From positions 682,001 through 746,000 of the forward strand of contig OAPG01000001.1 of assembly GCA_900208305.1 (NCBI GenBank): a stretch of DNA of 64,000 nt, written 5' to 3'. Every line of letters starts with the position of its first letter. The stretch's first letter is position 1. The notes beneath the pieces are model-generated. The model had not been told where the DNA came from and searched no databases. It was given only the letters and a program-made list of their open reading frames with translations. This DNA is from Melanopsichium pennsylvanicum. Its lineage: Eukaryota > Basidiomycota > Ustilaginomycetes > Ustilaginales. Shown piece by piece: positions 42,790-53,477 of this stretch. A program made the translations under genes and the position numbers.

Positions 42790-43530
42790 TGTGCCTCAGT
42801 TCAAAAGATTGCGCCTTGTATCGAAAATACGTATAGCCGTGGAACAAGGATGAATTGGGGCGGGGGAAGAAGGAAGGCGCCAGGCGCTTGAGCCGATTAC
42901 AGGATTGTAGGCGTTAGTGTTGAACGACAGCTGACTTTAGTCCGAATTGTTGTTGGCTTAGTAGAGCGAGTCAGAAGCAGGGAATTGGTGGTGTGTACGT
43001 GTACAAGTTGACCATGTCGAACAATACGTGGTTTCGCGGTGAGTTAGGTTAGGCATTGCAGCCAGGGAAAAGGGAGTTGGTGGTCAAAGGCAAAGATATG
43101 GCCCAAAAATGAGTACCTTTGAGGTTATGTGTGCATCGACGTAGCTTGATAACGAAGCCTTCAATTTACTATTTTAAAATTTTGATAAATCGAACCGCAC
43201 AACTTAACAGACTCAGACGCGTTCCCAAATTGTGATTGAATTTGCGTGCAATCAATGATTCGCGCGAGACAGCCACATCCTCAAGCCTTCCCTACTACAT
43301 GGATCCGCCCCCTCACAATCCACCTGAAGCTTCTCTATTCGAACTCACAACACTTTCGTTTCAGGAAACGTCTACATTCAATTGTCTAGGGCAGTGTACG
43401 GCGTCTGTTGCAATCACCCTGATGGCATGCTATTCTCAACAAGATGCAAGAAATACATCTACAAGTGGGTGGGTTCCGCTGTCGCGTGAGCGCCTAAATC
43501 GAGACAAACTTCACGGCAAACTTCACGTAA
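42790..43530. other. Intergenic between zinc-finger and PDX1 genes
   Basis: About 740 bases forming the upstream region of the zinc-finger gene. An AT-rich patch (TTTACTATTTTAAAATTTTG) lies near 43166. No gene is seen. Confidence 0.55.
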
Positions 43531-44568
43531 TTAGATGAGGTCCCAAAGAGGGTCATCACTTCGGATACCCTCCTTGCGTGTCGCACCACTTCGCACTGAC
43601 TTTGGTGCAGGCGTAGAAGAAAAGGTGGAAGCCTCGGAAGCGTTGTCCAGAGCCTGCTGTGCGAAAGCTTGTGCGGGAAGCACCGGTGTCGATGCCGGTG
43701 CGGCCTTTAGTGCTGAGCGAGACAAAGCGGCGAGACCGCCAATGATGAGCGAGCGCAGAGCGTCTCCTGTGAGAGGCTCTTGAGGAGTTTTGGAAGCAGT
43801 GCCAGAAGCGGCACTGCCCTTGGGGAAAGCCTGCGAAGGTCCGAGGACGGCGATGCCGCCCTTTGGCTCTTTGAAAGAGCCAGTGGGTGATTGAGCCTTG
43901 CCGAGGAAAGCCAGCACGTCACCCTTGGTGATCATACCACGAACACCAGTACCCTTGATCTTGGTCTCGGCATCCTCAATACCATTCTCAGCGATCAATC
44001 GCTGTACAGAGGGGAAGAGAGGGCCTTTGAAGCTGTGGTGTGCGTTGGAGCTGGAAGCACCTGGTGTTGAAGGCGCAGCAGAGCCAGTGGAAGCGGCGGT
44101 CTGAGTGGACGGTTGTGGTGCCGACTTGTCGGATTGCTGTGCTGATTTGTCCTCGGCAGGCGAAGTGGAAGGAGCCGCCTCGTCCTTGGGCACCTCAACA
44201 TTGGAGATGTCGTCACCCTCTTCAGCGAGCATCGCGATGGTTTTGCCGACTTCGACATCCTTGCTACCGTCCTGAACAACAATCTTGGCAAGCACGCCAT
44301 CATCTTGAGCCTCAACATCCATGGTAGCCTTGTCGGTCTCGATCTCGAGCAAGACATCACCAGCCGAAAACGTCTGACCCTCCTTGATCTTCCATGCAGC
44401 GATACCTCCGGAAGTCATGGTTGGCGACATGGCTGGCATGGTGAACTTGGTGATTGCGTTCAGCGCCGACGAGGTTGAGAGGGCTCGAGTGACCTTAGCC
44501 GAGCGCGAGCTTGAGGCGGCGGAGAAAAGCCTCGAAGCAGGGATGAGAAGTTTGCGTGATGCTGACAT
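43531..44568 (-). CDS. PDX1: Pyruvate dehydrogenase complex E3-binding protein (protein X)
   Basis: One exon, 345 residues from [20 protein letters not shown]; the open frame extends upstream to 44691 but without presequence character. Residues 1-37 look like a mitochondrial presequence. The lipoyl domain (about 40-118) reads [20 protein letters not shown], then [19 protein letters not shown] with lipoyl Lys80. After a Ser/Pro/Ala hinge comes the peripheral subunit-binding domain at about 184-223 ([40 protein letters not shown]). There is no catalytic acetyltransferase domain, which separates it from E2 (Lat1) and marks it as the subunit that tethers dihydrolipoamide dehydrogenase to the PDH core. 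The C-terminal third is low-complexity Ala/Ser, ending DDPLWDLI. Confidence 0.92.
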   Translation of the reverse strand: MSASRKLLIPASRLFSAASSSRSAKVTRALSTSSALNAITKFTMPAMSPTMTSGGIAAWKIKEGQTFSAGDVLLEIETDKATMDVEAQDDGVLAKIVVQDGSKDVEVGKTIAMLAEEGDDISNVEVPKDEAAPSTSPAEDKSAQQSDKSAPQPSTQTAASTGSAAPSTPGASSSNAHHSFKGPLFPSVQRLIAENGIEDAETKIKGTGVRGMITKGDVLAFLGKAQSPTGSFKEPKGGIAVLGPSQAFPKGSAASGTASKTPQEPLTGDALRSLIIGGLAALSRSALKAAPASTPVLPAQAFAQQALDNASEASTFSSTPAPKSVRSGATRKEGIRSDDPLWDLI

Positions 44569-45335
44569 ATTGAATCGAGTGAAAGACCTAGGGTGTAGGG
44601 TGATCCGAGAGGAAAATGCGATGCAATTATGGCGGTGATGGCGGTGAGGTGAACAGTAAGAAACGTAGGATCCAACCGACAACAACAACATCCAACGCTC
44701 GGACGCTGAAACTGGCTTACTGAATTGACCGACGACTTGTAACGCCTTTCGCTCTCCTCAACATCAATCGATAATCGGCAAGAAGAATTGGAATCACTCA
44801 TCCTCACTCAATTTGTGAGTGCTTCTGCATCGCCATGTCTGTCGAACCAAAAAAAAAAAAAGAAAAAAAAAAGAAAAAAAAAAGAAAAAAAGGGGGTGAA
44901 CACACAACTCCTCCCAACACGAAGAATTCGCCGCTGCATCACGTACAATCAAAATTCCAAAAAAGGGTCTTCCTTGGTGGTCGTAGTCTGCGCTTTTTGT
45001 TGGGCTCCTGATCCTCCCGATTTTCTGATTTTTATATATGAGGTTCGATCGGCCACGGACCTTATGTCGACAATCTACACGGCATATGTGCTATCCTATT
45101 TAACGCCTGCTCCAAAATTGCCTGCTCAAGTTGACGCTTTGATGTATCTGCACAGCGGGCATCATATTTCACTTGAAAAGCAGCAACGAGTATCTGGCGT
45201 TTGAATGTCACAGCTCGAGGTCGAAACTCTGCTCACAAATCCAAGTATAATGCATTGAACAAAGCGACCTTTTACATGACAACGTGCATACAAAAGGAGT
45301 TTATATGGAAAATCGGCATGAAGCTACCAGAAACT
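44569..45335. other. Intergenic between PDX1 and RPA34-like genes
   Basis: About 770 bases upstream of PDX1. An interrupted adenine tract with AAAG units lies at 44850-44890. No gene is supported. Confidence 0.55.
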
Positions 45336-46214
45336 TCACTCTGTCTTGGACTTCTTAGCCTCTTTCTCGTCCTCAGACTTGGCCTTGCGTTTATTTTCCC
45401 TCTTGTCCTTGCTCTCCTCCGCACCTCGACTTGTTGGAGCGTCTAGTTCCGTAGTATTTCGACTTCCAGCTGGCTTGAAGTGGCCTTTCAACAAGTGCCA
45501 CGGCTGTTGCGGCAGCTTTTTCTCCTCGAACCGGTTGCTTGTCTCCTTGACTTTTGCCCTCCTGGTGGTCTCTGCAGGCGATGCAATCGATAGATGCAAA
45601 TGTCTTTCCATTTTGACTGGCGCAAGCACCAGCTTTCCATCCTCCTTTCCGTCACCTGCTGGTACGAGCAGGTGCAAGCTCTCCAGCTCTGTGGCAGCTC
45701 CTTGACCAGATGCAATGCTTGCGTCTTCGTCTTCCTTGCTGGTGTTCTCAGACGCCATGGCGATCAATTGAGAGTCTGCGCTCGAAGGCTTTTTTCCCTT
45801 GCCCTTGACTGCGGATGAGACTGAAGCGTAAAAGTTGTACGTGTCAATGACGCTGGGAGACGAAGTTTGCACTTGAATGGTTCCCAATGGCTTGGATGCT
45901 GTGGTGAGGTTCGTTGTGTCGCGTGGCAGATCAATGACAATTCCATTGAGCTGAGACGGCGAGAGTCCTGCAGGGATACGAATTGCCCAAAGCTGCTGTT
46001 CCTTTGAGGTTGACAGCTTATTTTGCAGGAACGGTGATGACGCGGAGAAGGGGACGGGCTCGAAACCGCGAGGTGGGCGGTAGCCGATACTGGAGAGGCT
46101 GCGAGAGGCTGGGAGCTTTGCCGTAGATACTGAAGCAGTTTGAGCTTCGACAGAAGAGCCGCTTGAGCTCGATGAGGAGCTCGATTCCGAATCCGATCGT
46201 GATCGATTCGACAT
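45336..46214 (-). CDS. RPA34: RPA34-like RNA polymerase I subunit (A34.5)
   Basis: One exon, 292 residues, starting MSNRSRSDSESSSS. After a Ser-rich N terminus comes the family core: SIGYRPPRGFEPVPFS, then QQLWAIRIPAGLSPSQLNGI and VIDLP. A beta-rich stretch follows (IQVQTSSPSVIDTYNFYASV), with LHLLVPA and KLVLAPVKMERHLHLSIA. The C terminus is a Lys/Glu-rich tail (RKAKSEDEKEAKKSKTE). The A34.5 subunit pairs with A49 on RNA polymerase I, and its homologues share the GY-x-PP-x-GF, LW-x-I-x-x-P and basic-tail pattern. The identification rests on this weakly conserved pattern. Confidence 0.75.
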   Translation of the reverse strand: MSNRSRSDSESSSSSSSSGSSVEAQTASVSTAKLPASRSLSSIGYRPPRGFEPVPFSASSPFLQNKLSTSKEQQLWAIRIPAGLSPSQLNGIVIDLPRDTTNLTTASKPLGTIQVQTSSPSVIDTYNFYASVSSAVKGKGKKPSSADSQLIAMASENTSKEDEDASIASGQGAATELESLHLLVPAGDGKEDGKLVLAPVKMERHLHLSIASPAETTRRAKVKETSNRFEEKKLPQQPWHLLKGHFKPAGSRNTTELDAPTSRGAEESKDKRENKRKAKSEDEKEAKKSKTE

Positions 46215-46820
46215 GATATCGTGTCTATGTTTGATGCAATTTGAAGCTTGCGATCGGAGCTAGAGCAGCAAAAAATCTTTCCGGTGAAATGTTGATAAGC
46301 TCAGATGGATCTTGTGTGGAAAGAAGTGGCCGAATGGATGAGGTATACGTGGGGTCAGTGATGTCGATGCGGATGATAGGACAAGGAAGAGGTGGGGGGA
46401 ATGTTGGAGGTCTTCGACCGCAGACATAGAGAAACGAGTTTTAGGGTTTGTCTGCTGCACGTCAACACATTGCCTTCATCGTTTCTTCCAAAAAAAATCT
46501 AAAAGGCAAGGGCTGGGAACAGTCAGGATTACATAACGCCACTACTGTACTCTTTCCTCCACTTTTCTGACTCCGATATGCACGTCGGATCCTCGCGTAG
46601 GGGTTGAAAGCTCGAAAAGGTAAACGGCAACCGCAACTCGAAAGGCGAACCCAACCGAGACCAACGAGCTTTCTTGCGTAACCAGTTCTAGTGTATCAGC
46701 TCTCGATTCATACAAAGCTCTGCTGCTCTGCAAGTAGTAAAGTTCCTGCGTTTCACTCACCATTTTCTTAAAAATATCTGCTATCTATCCAGGGCTGTTA
46801 GCCAAGATCTATAGCCAACC
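46215..46820. promoter_or_regulatory. Divergent spacer RPA34-like / SDR
   Basis: 606 bases between divergent genes. TACTGTACTC occurs at about 46543-46552. No dense motif island like those at 3.6, 25.8 and 30.2 kb is present. Confidence 0.4.
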
Positions 46821-47975
46821 ATGGATCTCGTTCATACGCTATTCGAAAAGTCCGGTGTCCCAATACCAGATACCAAGACGCTCTCGCTCGTCGGTACATT
46901 GCTCTGCATCGTCTTGACTGTCCCGCTTGCGATCATGTTCCATTTTTCCGCTCGACCGCGCATACAACGCATTAAAATATACCAAGAGCGAGTACTCATT
47001 CTCGGCGCCTCCAACCAAAAGGGTGTCGGTGAAGCTCTAGCACTACAGTATGCCCGCCGTGGCTGCCGAGATCTCATCCTCGTTGGACGCAACCTCGAAG
47101 GCTTGAAAGCCGTCAAGAAACGTTGCATAGACCAAGCTGTCAAGGGAGAGGAGTATGACATGTCGGATGAGGCACCCGGAGACGATGCCAAGCTCGAGCA
47201 TGACACTCGCATTCACTGCATCGCGGCCGACTGCGCCAAACCCGAAGACGTCGATAGCCTCAGGAAGCAGGTCTCAGCAAAGTTCAAGGGACTGGATACG
47301 TTGCATATCTGCTTCGGTGTCTCTGCACTACTACCGCTGTTGGGTGTGGCTGGAGTTGACCCGATTCGACCATCGGACAAGCAAGACAAGACCACGGTAT
47401 ACCCCGACAAGTCTGGTCTCGAGGCCGTGCATCAAGCAGTTTCGAGTGCGTCCAATGTCAATGTTGCAGGGACTGCTGTGGTTCTGGCAGCATTCTTACC
47501 TATGCTTCAGACCACATCAGCCTTCCCTGCAGTCGTCCTCATATCTTCCGCCGCGGCTCTCTTCGCCACGCCCACCCGGTCTGTCTACGCAGCAACCAAG
47601 GCAGCCCAGCTCTCGCTCTTCCGCTCGGTCGCCATTGAAGCTCAAGCACACTCCGAAGTACCTGCCAACGGTTCAGAAAAGCGCCGTTCCAAGGTTCGCT
47701 TCCTGTCCATCTGCCCCGGCACCATTGCGACATCGTTCCGTCACTCGGCCGTCGATCTCGACAAGAGCAAAGTAGACATGCCAGACGATCTGGCGTGGGT
47801 GAAAGGCGAGAAGATGATGACTTCAGCAGGCGTCGCTGAAAAGACCATCTTCTCCGTCGACCGTTACACAGAAGGCGTCGTCACTTTGCCTAAAGTCTAC
47901 GCTTTTGCTACTTGGATCGACAAGATCTTCCCTAGCTTCACTGCAAAGAAAGTTCGGGAGAAGTACGCCTACTGA
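46821..47975 (+). CDS. Membrane-anchored short-chain dehydrogenase
   Basis: One exon, 384 residues. The N terminus has one hydrophobic span (LSLVGTLLCIVLTVPLAIMF), followed by a basic stretch and the Rossmann motif RVLILGASNQKGVGEALALQ. Then come ILVGRN, a negatively charged insertion (EEYDMSDEAPGDDAKLEHD), HICFGVSALLPLLG, the catalytic serines in VVLISSAAALFATPTRS, and the catalytic Y256-AAT-K260. CPGTIATSF follows. The layout suggests an ER- or lipid-droplet-bound SDR related to 11-beta-HSD or ketosphinganine-reductase-like enzymes, but the substrate is not determined. The usual NAG motif is replaced by CFGVSA. Confidence 0.85.
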   Translation: MDLVHTLFEKSGVPIPDTKTLSLVGTLLCIVLTVPLAIMFHFSARPRIQRIKIYQERVLILGASNQKGVGEALALQYARRGCRDLILVGRNLEGLKAVKKRCIDQAVKGEEYDMSDEAPGDDAKLEHDTRIHCIAADCAKPEDVDSLRKQVSAKFKGLDTLHICFGVSALLPLLGVAGVDPIRPSDKQDKTTVYPDKSGLEAVHQAVSSASNVNVAGTAVVLAAFLPMLQTTSAFPAVVLISSAAALFATPTRSVYAATKAAQLSLFRSVAIEAQAHSEVPANGSEKRRSKVRFLSICPGTIATSFRHSAVDLDKSKVDMPDDLAWVKGEKMMTSAGVAEKTIFSVDRYTEGVVTLPKVYAFATWIDKIFPSFTAKKVREKYAY

Positions 47976-48050
47976 ATGTGTTGTCAGCAGATATCCCGAG
48001 GCGAAGGGATAATACATTGCGAGAAAATGTCAGGGATGATTGGACCACTA

Positions 48051-49910
48051 TCACTTTCGATTGTTGGCTGTCTCGTGCTCGTCTGCGCCTGAAAATCCCG
48101 CCAAGCTCGATGCAAAGTCGGGCTTTTCGCTGCATTTCGTCAACTCGGACAGATCGCTGAGTGTCCGTAGCGTCCTCGAGAAGATTCGAGTGAAATAAAT
48201 ATCCCACCGTCCGATCGTGTCTGAAAGATTAAAATTAATGGACCCCATTTCGGAGCGGCTCATTTTGTCATCTGCTCGCTCTGCATCCGAATCCGCCTCG
48301 CGCCGTCGTTTACTCGGCAAACCGTCGGCGCGAGGTTCATCCACGTCTGATTGCTCTTTCGCTTCATCCTCGTCTTCGCGTTTCCTCTTCTCGGGCGAAT
48401 TGTCCGTATCGTGAGACTTGACCGCTTCGACAGTGCCAAGTACGGAAGCACCGAGCCTCTGATCGAACTCGCCCTCATCATCTCTGTGTGGGCGTGGAGC
48501 AGGTGCATCATCGTCTTCTTCGTCGTCGTCCTCGTCTGGATTGAGCTTACGATTGAACAAGTCTTGGTAGTGCTTGTGTTCCTCAGTGTCTTCCTCTACG
48601 CTGTAGCCTACTTCTTTAGGTCGACCGTCTCCAATATCGACGTCCTCAAAGTCTGGGTCATCTTGTTGCTCTTCTTCGACGTCAAAGGTTGCGTCGGGCT
48701 CCTGCTTGATGCCGAGCGCGCCTTCGACCGTGTTGTCCTGGGGCTCCAGGTCCGGGTCATGCTCGTCCATGATGGGCGGTGCGGGTGCATCGAGCTCAGT
48801 GCGCATCCAGGAGAAGAGCTTTTCGCGCGAAGAAATGGCGATGTTTCGTAGTCGGACTTGATCCGTCACTCCGACTGTCCTGTTGCCTCGACCTCCATGA
48901 ATTGGGAGGCTTTCTCGGGATACGTTGCTTGTCGAGGCAGTTAGGTTGGAGATAAACCGACCATCGATAGCTGGCGAAGGTACGAGACTGGTTGTAGAAT
49001 GGAGTGCACGGGGCTGGTAAGGCTGAAGAGCTCTTGAGGTCGCACTTGAGCCGGTGTCATTGTCACTGCTAAGGGCAAACTCATCTGATTCTGGAAAGAC
49101 CTTTCTTGCATTGCTGAGAGCGACAGTCAGACTGATCAAATTGCCTCTGAGGACTGCGGCCCATATGCGGTCAAGAAGATCGAACGTTTGAAGTGTCAAG
49201 TTGAGCTGCTTCGCTCTTGATGCGTTAAGGTGCTGCATCTGCTCTTGTTCGTTGGAATCCGTATCTGTATTCGCATCATCGTTGTGGTCTTGATCAATCT
49301 CGATTGGGTTGACACCATTTCTTCCTGCTTCGTGCTTCTTCTGGCGTGTTGTTTGGCTGCGAGATTGCTCTGCCTCCATAGCCAAACTATATCCAGTGAT
49401 ACCATCTGTGAGATCGGTCGAAAATCGTAAGAGGTGTGAGATGAGCAGGTTTGTGCTGCCGCTACCATACGGCGGGACCTGGGCAAGCACGCCGAGCAGC
49501 CTCATCCACTGCGCGAGGTAGCTAGAAAGAGTATGCAAAGACGAAGATGGATCAAACCTCTTGCGATAGCCTCGCGTGATGTCTTCGAGTGCGCTGTCCA
49601 AGAAAGACCTGAGTCTGGCCTCCTGCTTGGCTGTCAATGCTCTGGGTGTCACAACCAAGTCATGTACATGGTCATGTTGAGCATCGTGTTGTTGGGGTGT
49701 TCGACATCCTAAGCTGTCATGCGCAAAGACTGTTGACAGATCATCGATGATGAAGCCGCCAGCTGACTGCATCTTGACTTTGAAAGAGGCAACAGAGTGA
49801 CTGCGTGTGATAGTTTTGTAGTCACGAATGCAAAAGCACCAACGATTGGACCGAGCGACGTGCTCAAGGCGTAGGAATGCCTCCACTTGTGAAATGGTGC
49901 ACACACTCAT
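48051..49910 (-). CDS. Unrecognised acidic protein, probably nuclear
   Basis: One exon, 619 residues from 49910; the Met at 49772 (MQSAGGFIIDDLSTVFA) would give 573 and looks more natural. I do not recognise the family. A helical region (about residues 85-170) reads ALTAKQEARLRSFLDSALED, then LSSYLAQWMRLLGVLAQVPP and STNLLISHLLRFSTDLTDG. A second follows at about 245-280 (LNLTLQTFDLLDRIWAAVLR). The C-terminal third is very acidic (KLNPDEDDDEEDDDAPAP) with interspersed basic clusters (EKRKREDEDE, PSKRRREADSDAE) that could be nuclear signals. The convergent SDR gene ends 75 bases from its stop. An intron near the C terminus is possible because a pyrimidine-rich AG lies in the frame at about 48220. 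Confidence 0.65.
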   Translation of the reverse strand: MSVCTISQVEAFLRLEHVARSNRWCFCIRDYKTITRSHSVASFKVKMQSAGGFIIDDLSTVFAHDSLGCRTPQQHDAQHDHVHDLVVTPRALTAKQEARLRSFLDSALEDITRGYRKRFDPSSSLHTLSSYLAQWMRLLGVLAQVPPYGSGSTNLLISHLLRFSTDLTDGITGYSLAMEAEQSRSQTTRQKKHEAGRNGVNPIEIDQDHNDDANTDTDSNEQEQMQHLNASRAKQLNLTLQTFDLLDRIWAAVLRGNLISLTVALSNARKVFPESDEFALSSDNDTGSSATSRALQPYQPRALHSTTSLVPSPAIDGRFISNLTASTSNVSRESLPIHGGRGNRTVGVTDQVRLRNIAISSREKLFSWMRTELDAPAPPIMDEHDPDLEPQDNTVEGALGIKQEPDATFDVEEEQQDDPDFEDVDIGDGRPKEVGYSVEEDTEEHKHYQDLFNRKLNPDEDDDEEDDDAPAPRPHRDDEGEFDQRLGASVLGTVEAVKSHDTDNSPEKRKREDEDEAKEQSDVDEPRADGLPSKRRREADSDAERADDKMSRSEMGSINFNLSDTIGRWDIYFTRIFSRTLRTLSDLSELTKCSEKPDFASSLAGFSGADEHETANNRK

Positions 49911-50206
49911 CTCGGCATGTCATCCGAAAAGCTAGAGAAAAAAATAAAATAAAATAAAAGGGTCCAACCAACTTAACGCATAAAATCAATCGCAAACGCG
50001 CACAAAAAAGGGTACGTTTAAAGTTTTTGACATCCCACCAACACTGCACTCAGTGACTGCATTCTGTGATTATACTCGAGAGCAACTGAGCACGAGCTGA
50101 ATCTCAATTCTTCACATTCACATTGTCTACTGTCACCATGGTCAATCTCAGCTCCCTTGTTCCTAGAGCTCACGTCAAATTCACCTTCAGAATGCCATAG
50201 CCCAGC

Positions 50207-52896
50207 ATGTTGGCGAGCGGTCCAATCATCTGGTCCGAGGTTAGTCAAATTCCACATCTTGACTGTGCCATCAGGTCCTGCACAAATACAGCTGACCTGA
50301 CCTTAGCTGACCTGACCTCAGCTGACCTCAATTGTTTTTTGCGTGTCTCTATCCTCCATCCCTCTTATCGCAGACGCGCCAGGAACTTTGCGAGAGCCTT
50401 CCTTACTATCGCGCCTACCAGACAGGCTGTTACGTAACAGGTGCACTCGGTCGACCACCATCAAAATCCCAAAAAGCTCTAGGCCGAAAATACGCAACCC
50501 TAAAGGATTCCATACCCTACGGCTACCTCCTCGCCGGATGGCCTTCGCGTCGCGATGCGTGGTCTCACAACGGTACGGTCATCATATCGCACGGTGGCGG
50601 AAAGAGCCAAGTCGACGAATCGTCCGGGCCAAGCGTAGCCAAGACAGCTTCCCTCAAACATGACCAGTCAGCAGACGGTAGCACCATTCGGGCTCTCTTA
50701 CATTCGTCCAGGCATCGTCTCCCTATCGTCCTCATCGCGGCTAACAACTACGCGCTCCTTCCCTTCAAGCTTGCCTGTTCTTACGCAGTCTTGGGCTGGT
50801 ACCTGATTACTGATGGCTGGGCAGAGCGCGAGGCTTCCGATGGGGATACTGGCTTCGTTAGATGGAAATTCCGGTTTGAATGGATCCCTGCACAAGGCCA
50901 ACCGTGGTGGCACCTTCCAGGCCAGCGCTTCAAGCAAGGCTGGGATCCAAGCCAGCGTATTGAGACTTTCACCCAGGCACAACTCCATCTGGTCGCGCAG
51001 ATGCGTGCCAAACAGAAGAGCCAGAATTCGTTTGCATCCGCATCCTCATCTGCATCAGCATCTGGCTCTTCCACATCATCATTATCATCACACTTATCAT
51101 CACTGAAACCACTGGATGATGAGGAGCGTCAGCAACTCTTGTTTGGGCCAATCGAGATCACTGCCGAACTCGTTTCTATCACTTCCTCTTCGATAGATGC
51201 CACAACACCATGCAACCTCTCCTACGCAGCAACGTGCATCAATTGCCGATGTCCTAGCCCTGTGATTTTCGATCTGGGCTGGTTATGTCTGCAGACAGAA
51301 TGCACCCGCTTCTTTCGCCTATCCTCGGGGCAGTATCCCGCCGAAGACTACTTGGTTTTCGACCCCGACTTGCTGCGACCTCAAGGTGACGCTCTAAACG
51401 ATGCGTTCCCTGGTGGCCGGCCGCCGTTCCCTTTGATTCCTCGCCGACCCTCCTCCAAGTCTATGGATCAAGCTCGAGGCCTCTGGTGTCGTAATTGCGG
51501 CCGTCTCAGCTGTCGAGAGCTCATCTACCGACCACGATGCGCACACTGTGGCCACAAGGTTGGACATTGGAGACCGTTACCCATCATCCCACCACCGAAA
51601 CTGGTCATTAGCCCGTTCGACTTTACAGCATTTCCAAATGGCACCAGCTCCACCATCTTCAACCCACTCATCAGCCCGAGCTCAGGAATAGTGATGAGCG
51701 TACGTAAAGATAACGGCTTAGCCATGTACACCTTCAAATTCGCGGCCATGTTTGGCGATTGCTGTGTGCATCTCATCCAAGCCGACGTCGATGATGGAGC
51801 ACGGGAGGTAGCTGCGAATCAGATTTTTGCCGAATTTCAGAAACATGCATGGCCGGTTGACCCTGCTGGCGTCAATGCGAAGCCGAAGAGGAAAACGAAG
51901 AAAGGTAACAAGAAAAGAGAGTCGAAAAAGAAACGTCGGAAGATTGAAAAGGAAGCGCTTTCCGAATCGACAAAATCAGTCAGTAACGCCTCGAGCAGCG
52001 ACGTACCGCTGGCTGTCGAGACGAGGATAAAGGTCGAGCAGAGTTCTCGACCTCCGGAGACTTTCTCCAATGCAATGCCTCCTGTACCACCTTTCAATGG
52101 TGCAAAACCTCAGCATGCTCAGCCGAGAGTGGTGCCATTCCGCCGTCATACGCTCAAACATCACGCAGGTGGTTCGGGACGAATGTTGACGCAGCAATTC
52201 ACGTGCAATTACGGTATTCCATACAAGCATGTCGTCGCTATGGGTACCGAGCCTCTTGACTCCACTTCACCTCCTGTCATCCTTTCAACTTTGGATCTGC
52301 TCCATTCGCGCACCCGCGCCATTCTGCCGGACACTCAAGACTTCAACGAACTCTACCCCGTGCTCTACCTAGAGCATCAGAAGATGTCGTTCCATGATGA
52401 CGGCGAGCCCGGACTTGGACCCATTGTTTCTTCGCTTTCCCTCGGCTCTCCATGCCGCATGAAGTTTAAACTCAAGGTCAAGCACCAGAGTGACTTTGCA
52501 CAAATCAAGCAACGAGATCGCATTGTGCTAGATTTGCCCTTGAGGCACGGATCGGTGGTGGTACAGCAGGGTCACGATCTACAAAGGTACTTTGAGCATT
52601 CCGTGAGCCCTAAAGGGTTCAGGATTGCAGTCACCGCAAGGCGGATTGACCCTTTGGAGAACAGCAAAGGTGAGAAGAGGTTCAGACGCAGCACTAGCGC
52701 TAGTGGCAGTGGCAGTGGTAGTACGAGCAGCAAAAACGATACAAAGAAGCTCGATCGAGTTCGGAAAGGTTCTTCATTGAAAAAACCGTCTCAATCACCA
52801 CCGAAGAAATCTCTGCGGGAGATTGTCATATTGGCTGAAGAAAAATTTCAGAAGAGAAAAGAAAAAAAGTATATTGGCCTCAAAGAGTTACAATGA
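50207..52896 (+). CDS. AlkB-like Fe(II)/2-oxoglutarate dioxygenase with Cys clusters
   Basis: Two exons, 50207-50239 and 50374-52896, phase 0 (GTTAGT/CGCAG), 851 residues; exon 1 gives MLASGPIIWSE. Two Cys groups in the middle look like zinc ribbons: CINCRCPSPVIFDLGWLCLQ with TEC, then LWCRNCGRLSCREL and RCAHCGHKVGHW. A Lys/Arg-rich stretch follows (PKRKTKKGNKKRESKKKRRK), a likely nuclear signal. The dioxygenase core is at the C-terminal side: QFTCNYGIPYKHVVAMG, FNELYPVLYLEHQKMSFHDD with His685 and Asp687, VSSLSLGSPCRMKFKLK, and RYFEHSVSPKGFRIAVTARR with His753 and the 2-oxoglutarate-binding arginines. AlkB enzymes oxidatively remove methyl groups from nucleic acids or proteins; the substrate here is unknown. 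The tail is basic and Ser-rich. Confidence 0.83.
50290..50333 (+). repeat. 15-bp tandem repeat inside the AlkB-like gene intron
   Basis: AGCTGACCTGACCTT (50290-50304) is followed by the same unit with one change (50305-50319) and a partial third copy. It lies within intron 1 (50240-50373), not in coding sequence. Confidence 0.85.
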
Positions 52897-53477
52897 CGAT
52901 AGAGGTGGACAGAGTGAATGTGATCCATTGACGATGCTGGAACGAATCTTTTCTGAAGATTGAAGGTATTTGATTGGTTACTGAAAAAGAAAAAAATTTT
53001 AGAAAGAAAAGAATGTAATTTAGTGTGTATGATGTAAAAAGTTGGGATAAGTTACAGGGAATTGTGAGGGATATGGTGTGAATAATGAACAAGATTTTGA
53101 TGTGACTTACAGTATGTTTGATCGGTTGTACTTACGTAGTTAGAGTAGTAACACCGAAGGCATGTATAGCAACTTGACGACTGTCAAAATATCGTTCGTT
53201 CATTTTTACAAATCGCTACCAAAAAAAAAAAAAAAAAAAAAAGACAAAAATTTACATCCAAAAACCTCCCCAAGACAAAACAGCTTGAAAATCACAATGC
53301 TTAAAAACACATACACATTCTGACAACCCGTGATGACCGAGCACCAACGAGTAAATTTAACGGTAATTTATGATTGTGCGATGTCTGTGCGAAAAAAAAA
53401 ATCAAACAAAAACAAAAACAAAAAAAGTTTCAACGAATTCTTGAAATTTCAATGCACGCTGTTCCCTGAAAGAAAGA
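52897..53477. other. Spacer between convergent genes, AT-rich
   Basis: 581 bases between the AlkB-like gene (+) and the Pumilio gene (-). It is AT-rich with a 22-A run at 53221-53242 and further A-rich tracts. No gene is seen. Confidence 0.6.

Noticed and set aside
43236..43538. 100-codon plus-strand frame between the zinc-finger and PDX1 genes
   Set aside because: No domain, no codon bias, and it overlaps the end of PDX1.
44850..44890. Interrupted poly-A tract as a possible retrotransposon tail
   Set aside because: No reverse transcriptase, no target-site duplication and no upstream element; treated as simple sequence.
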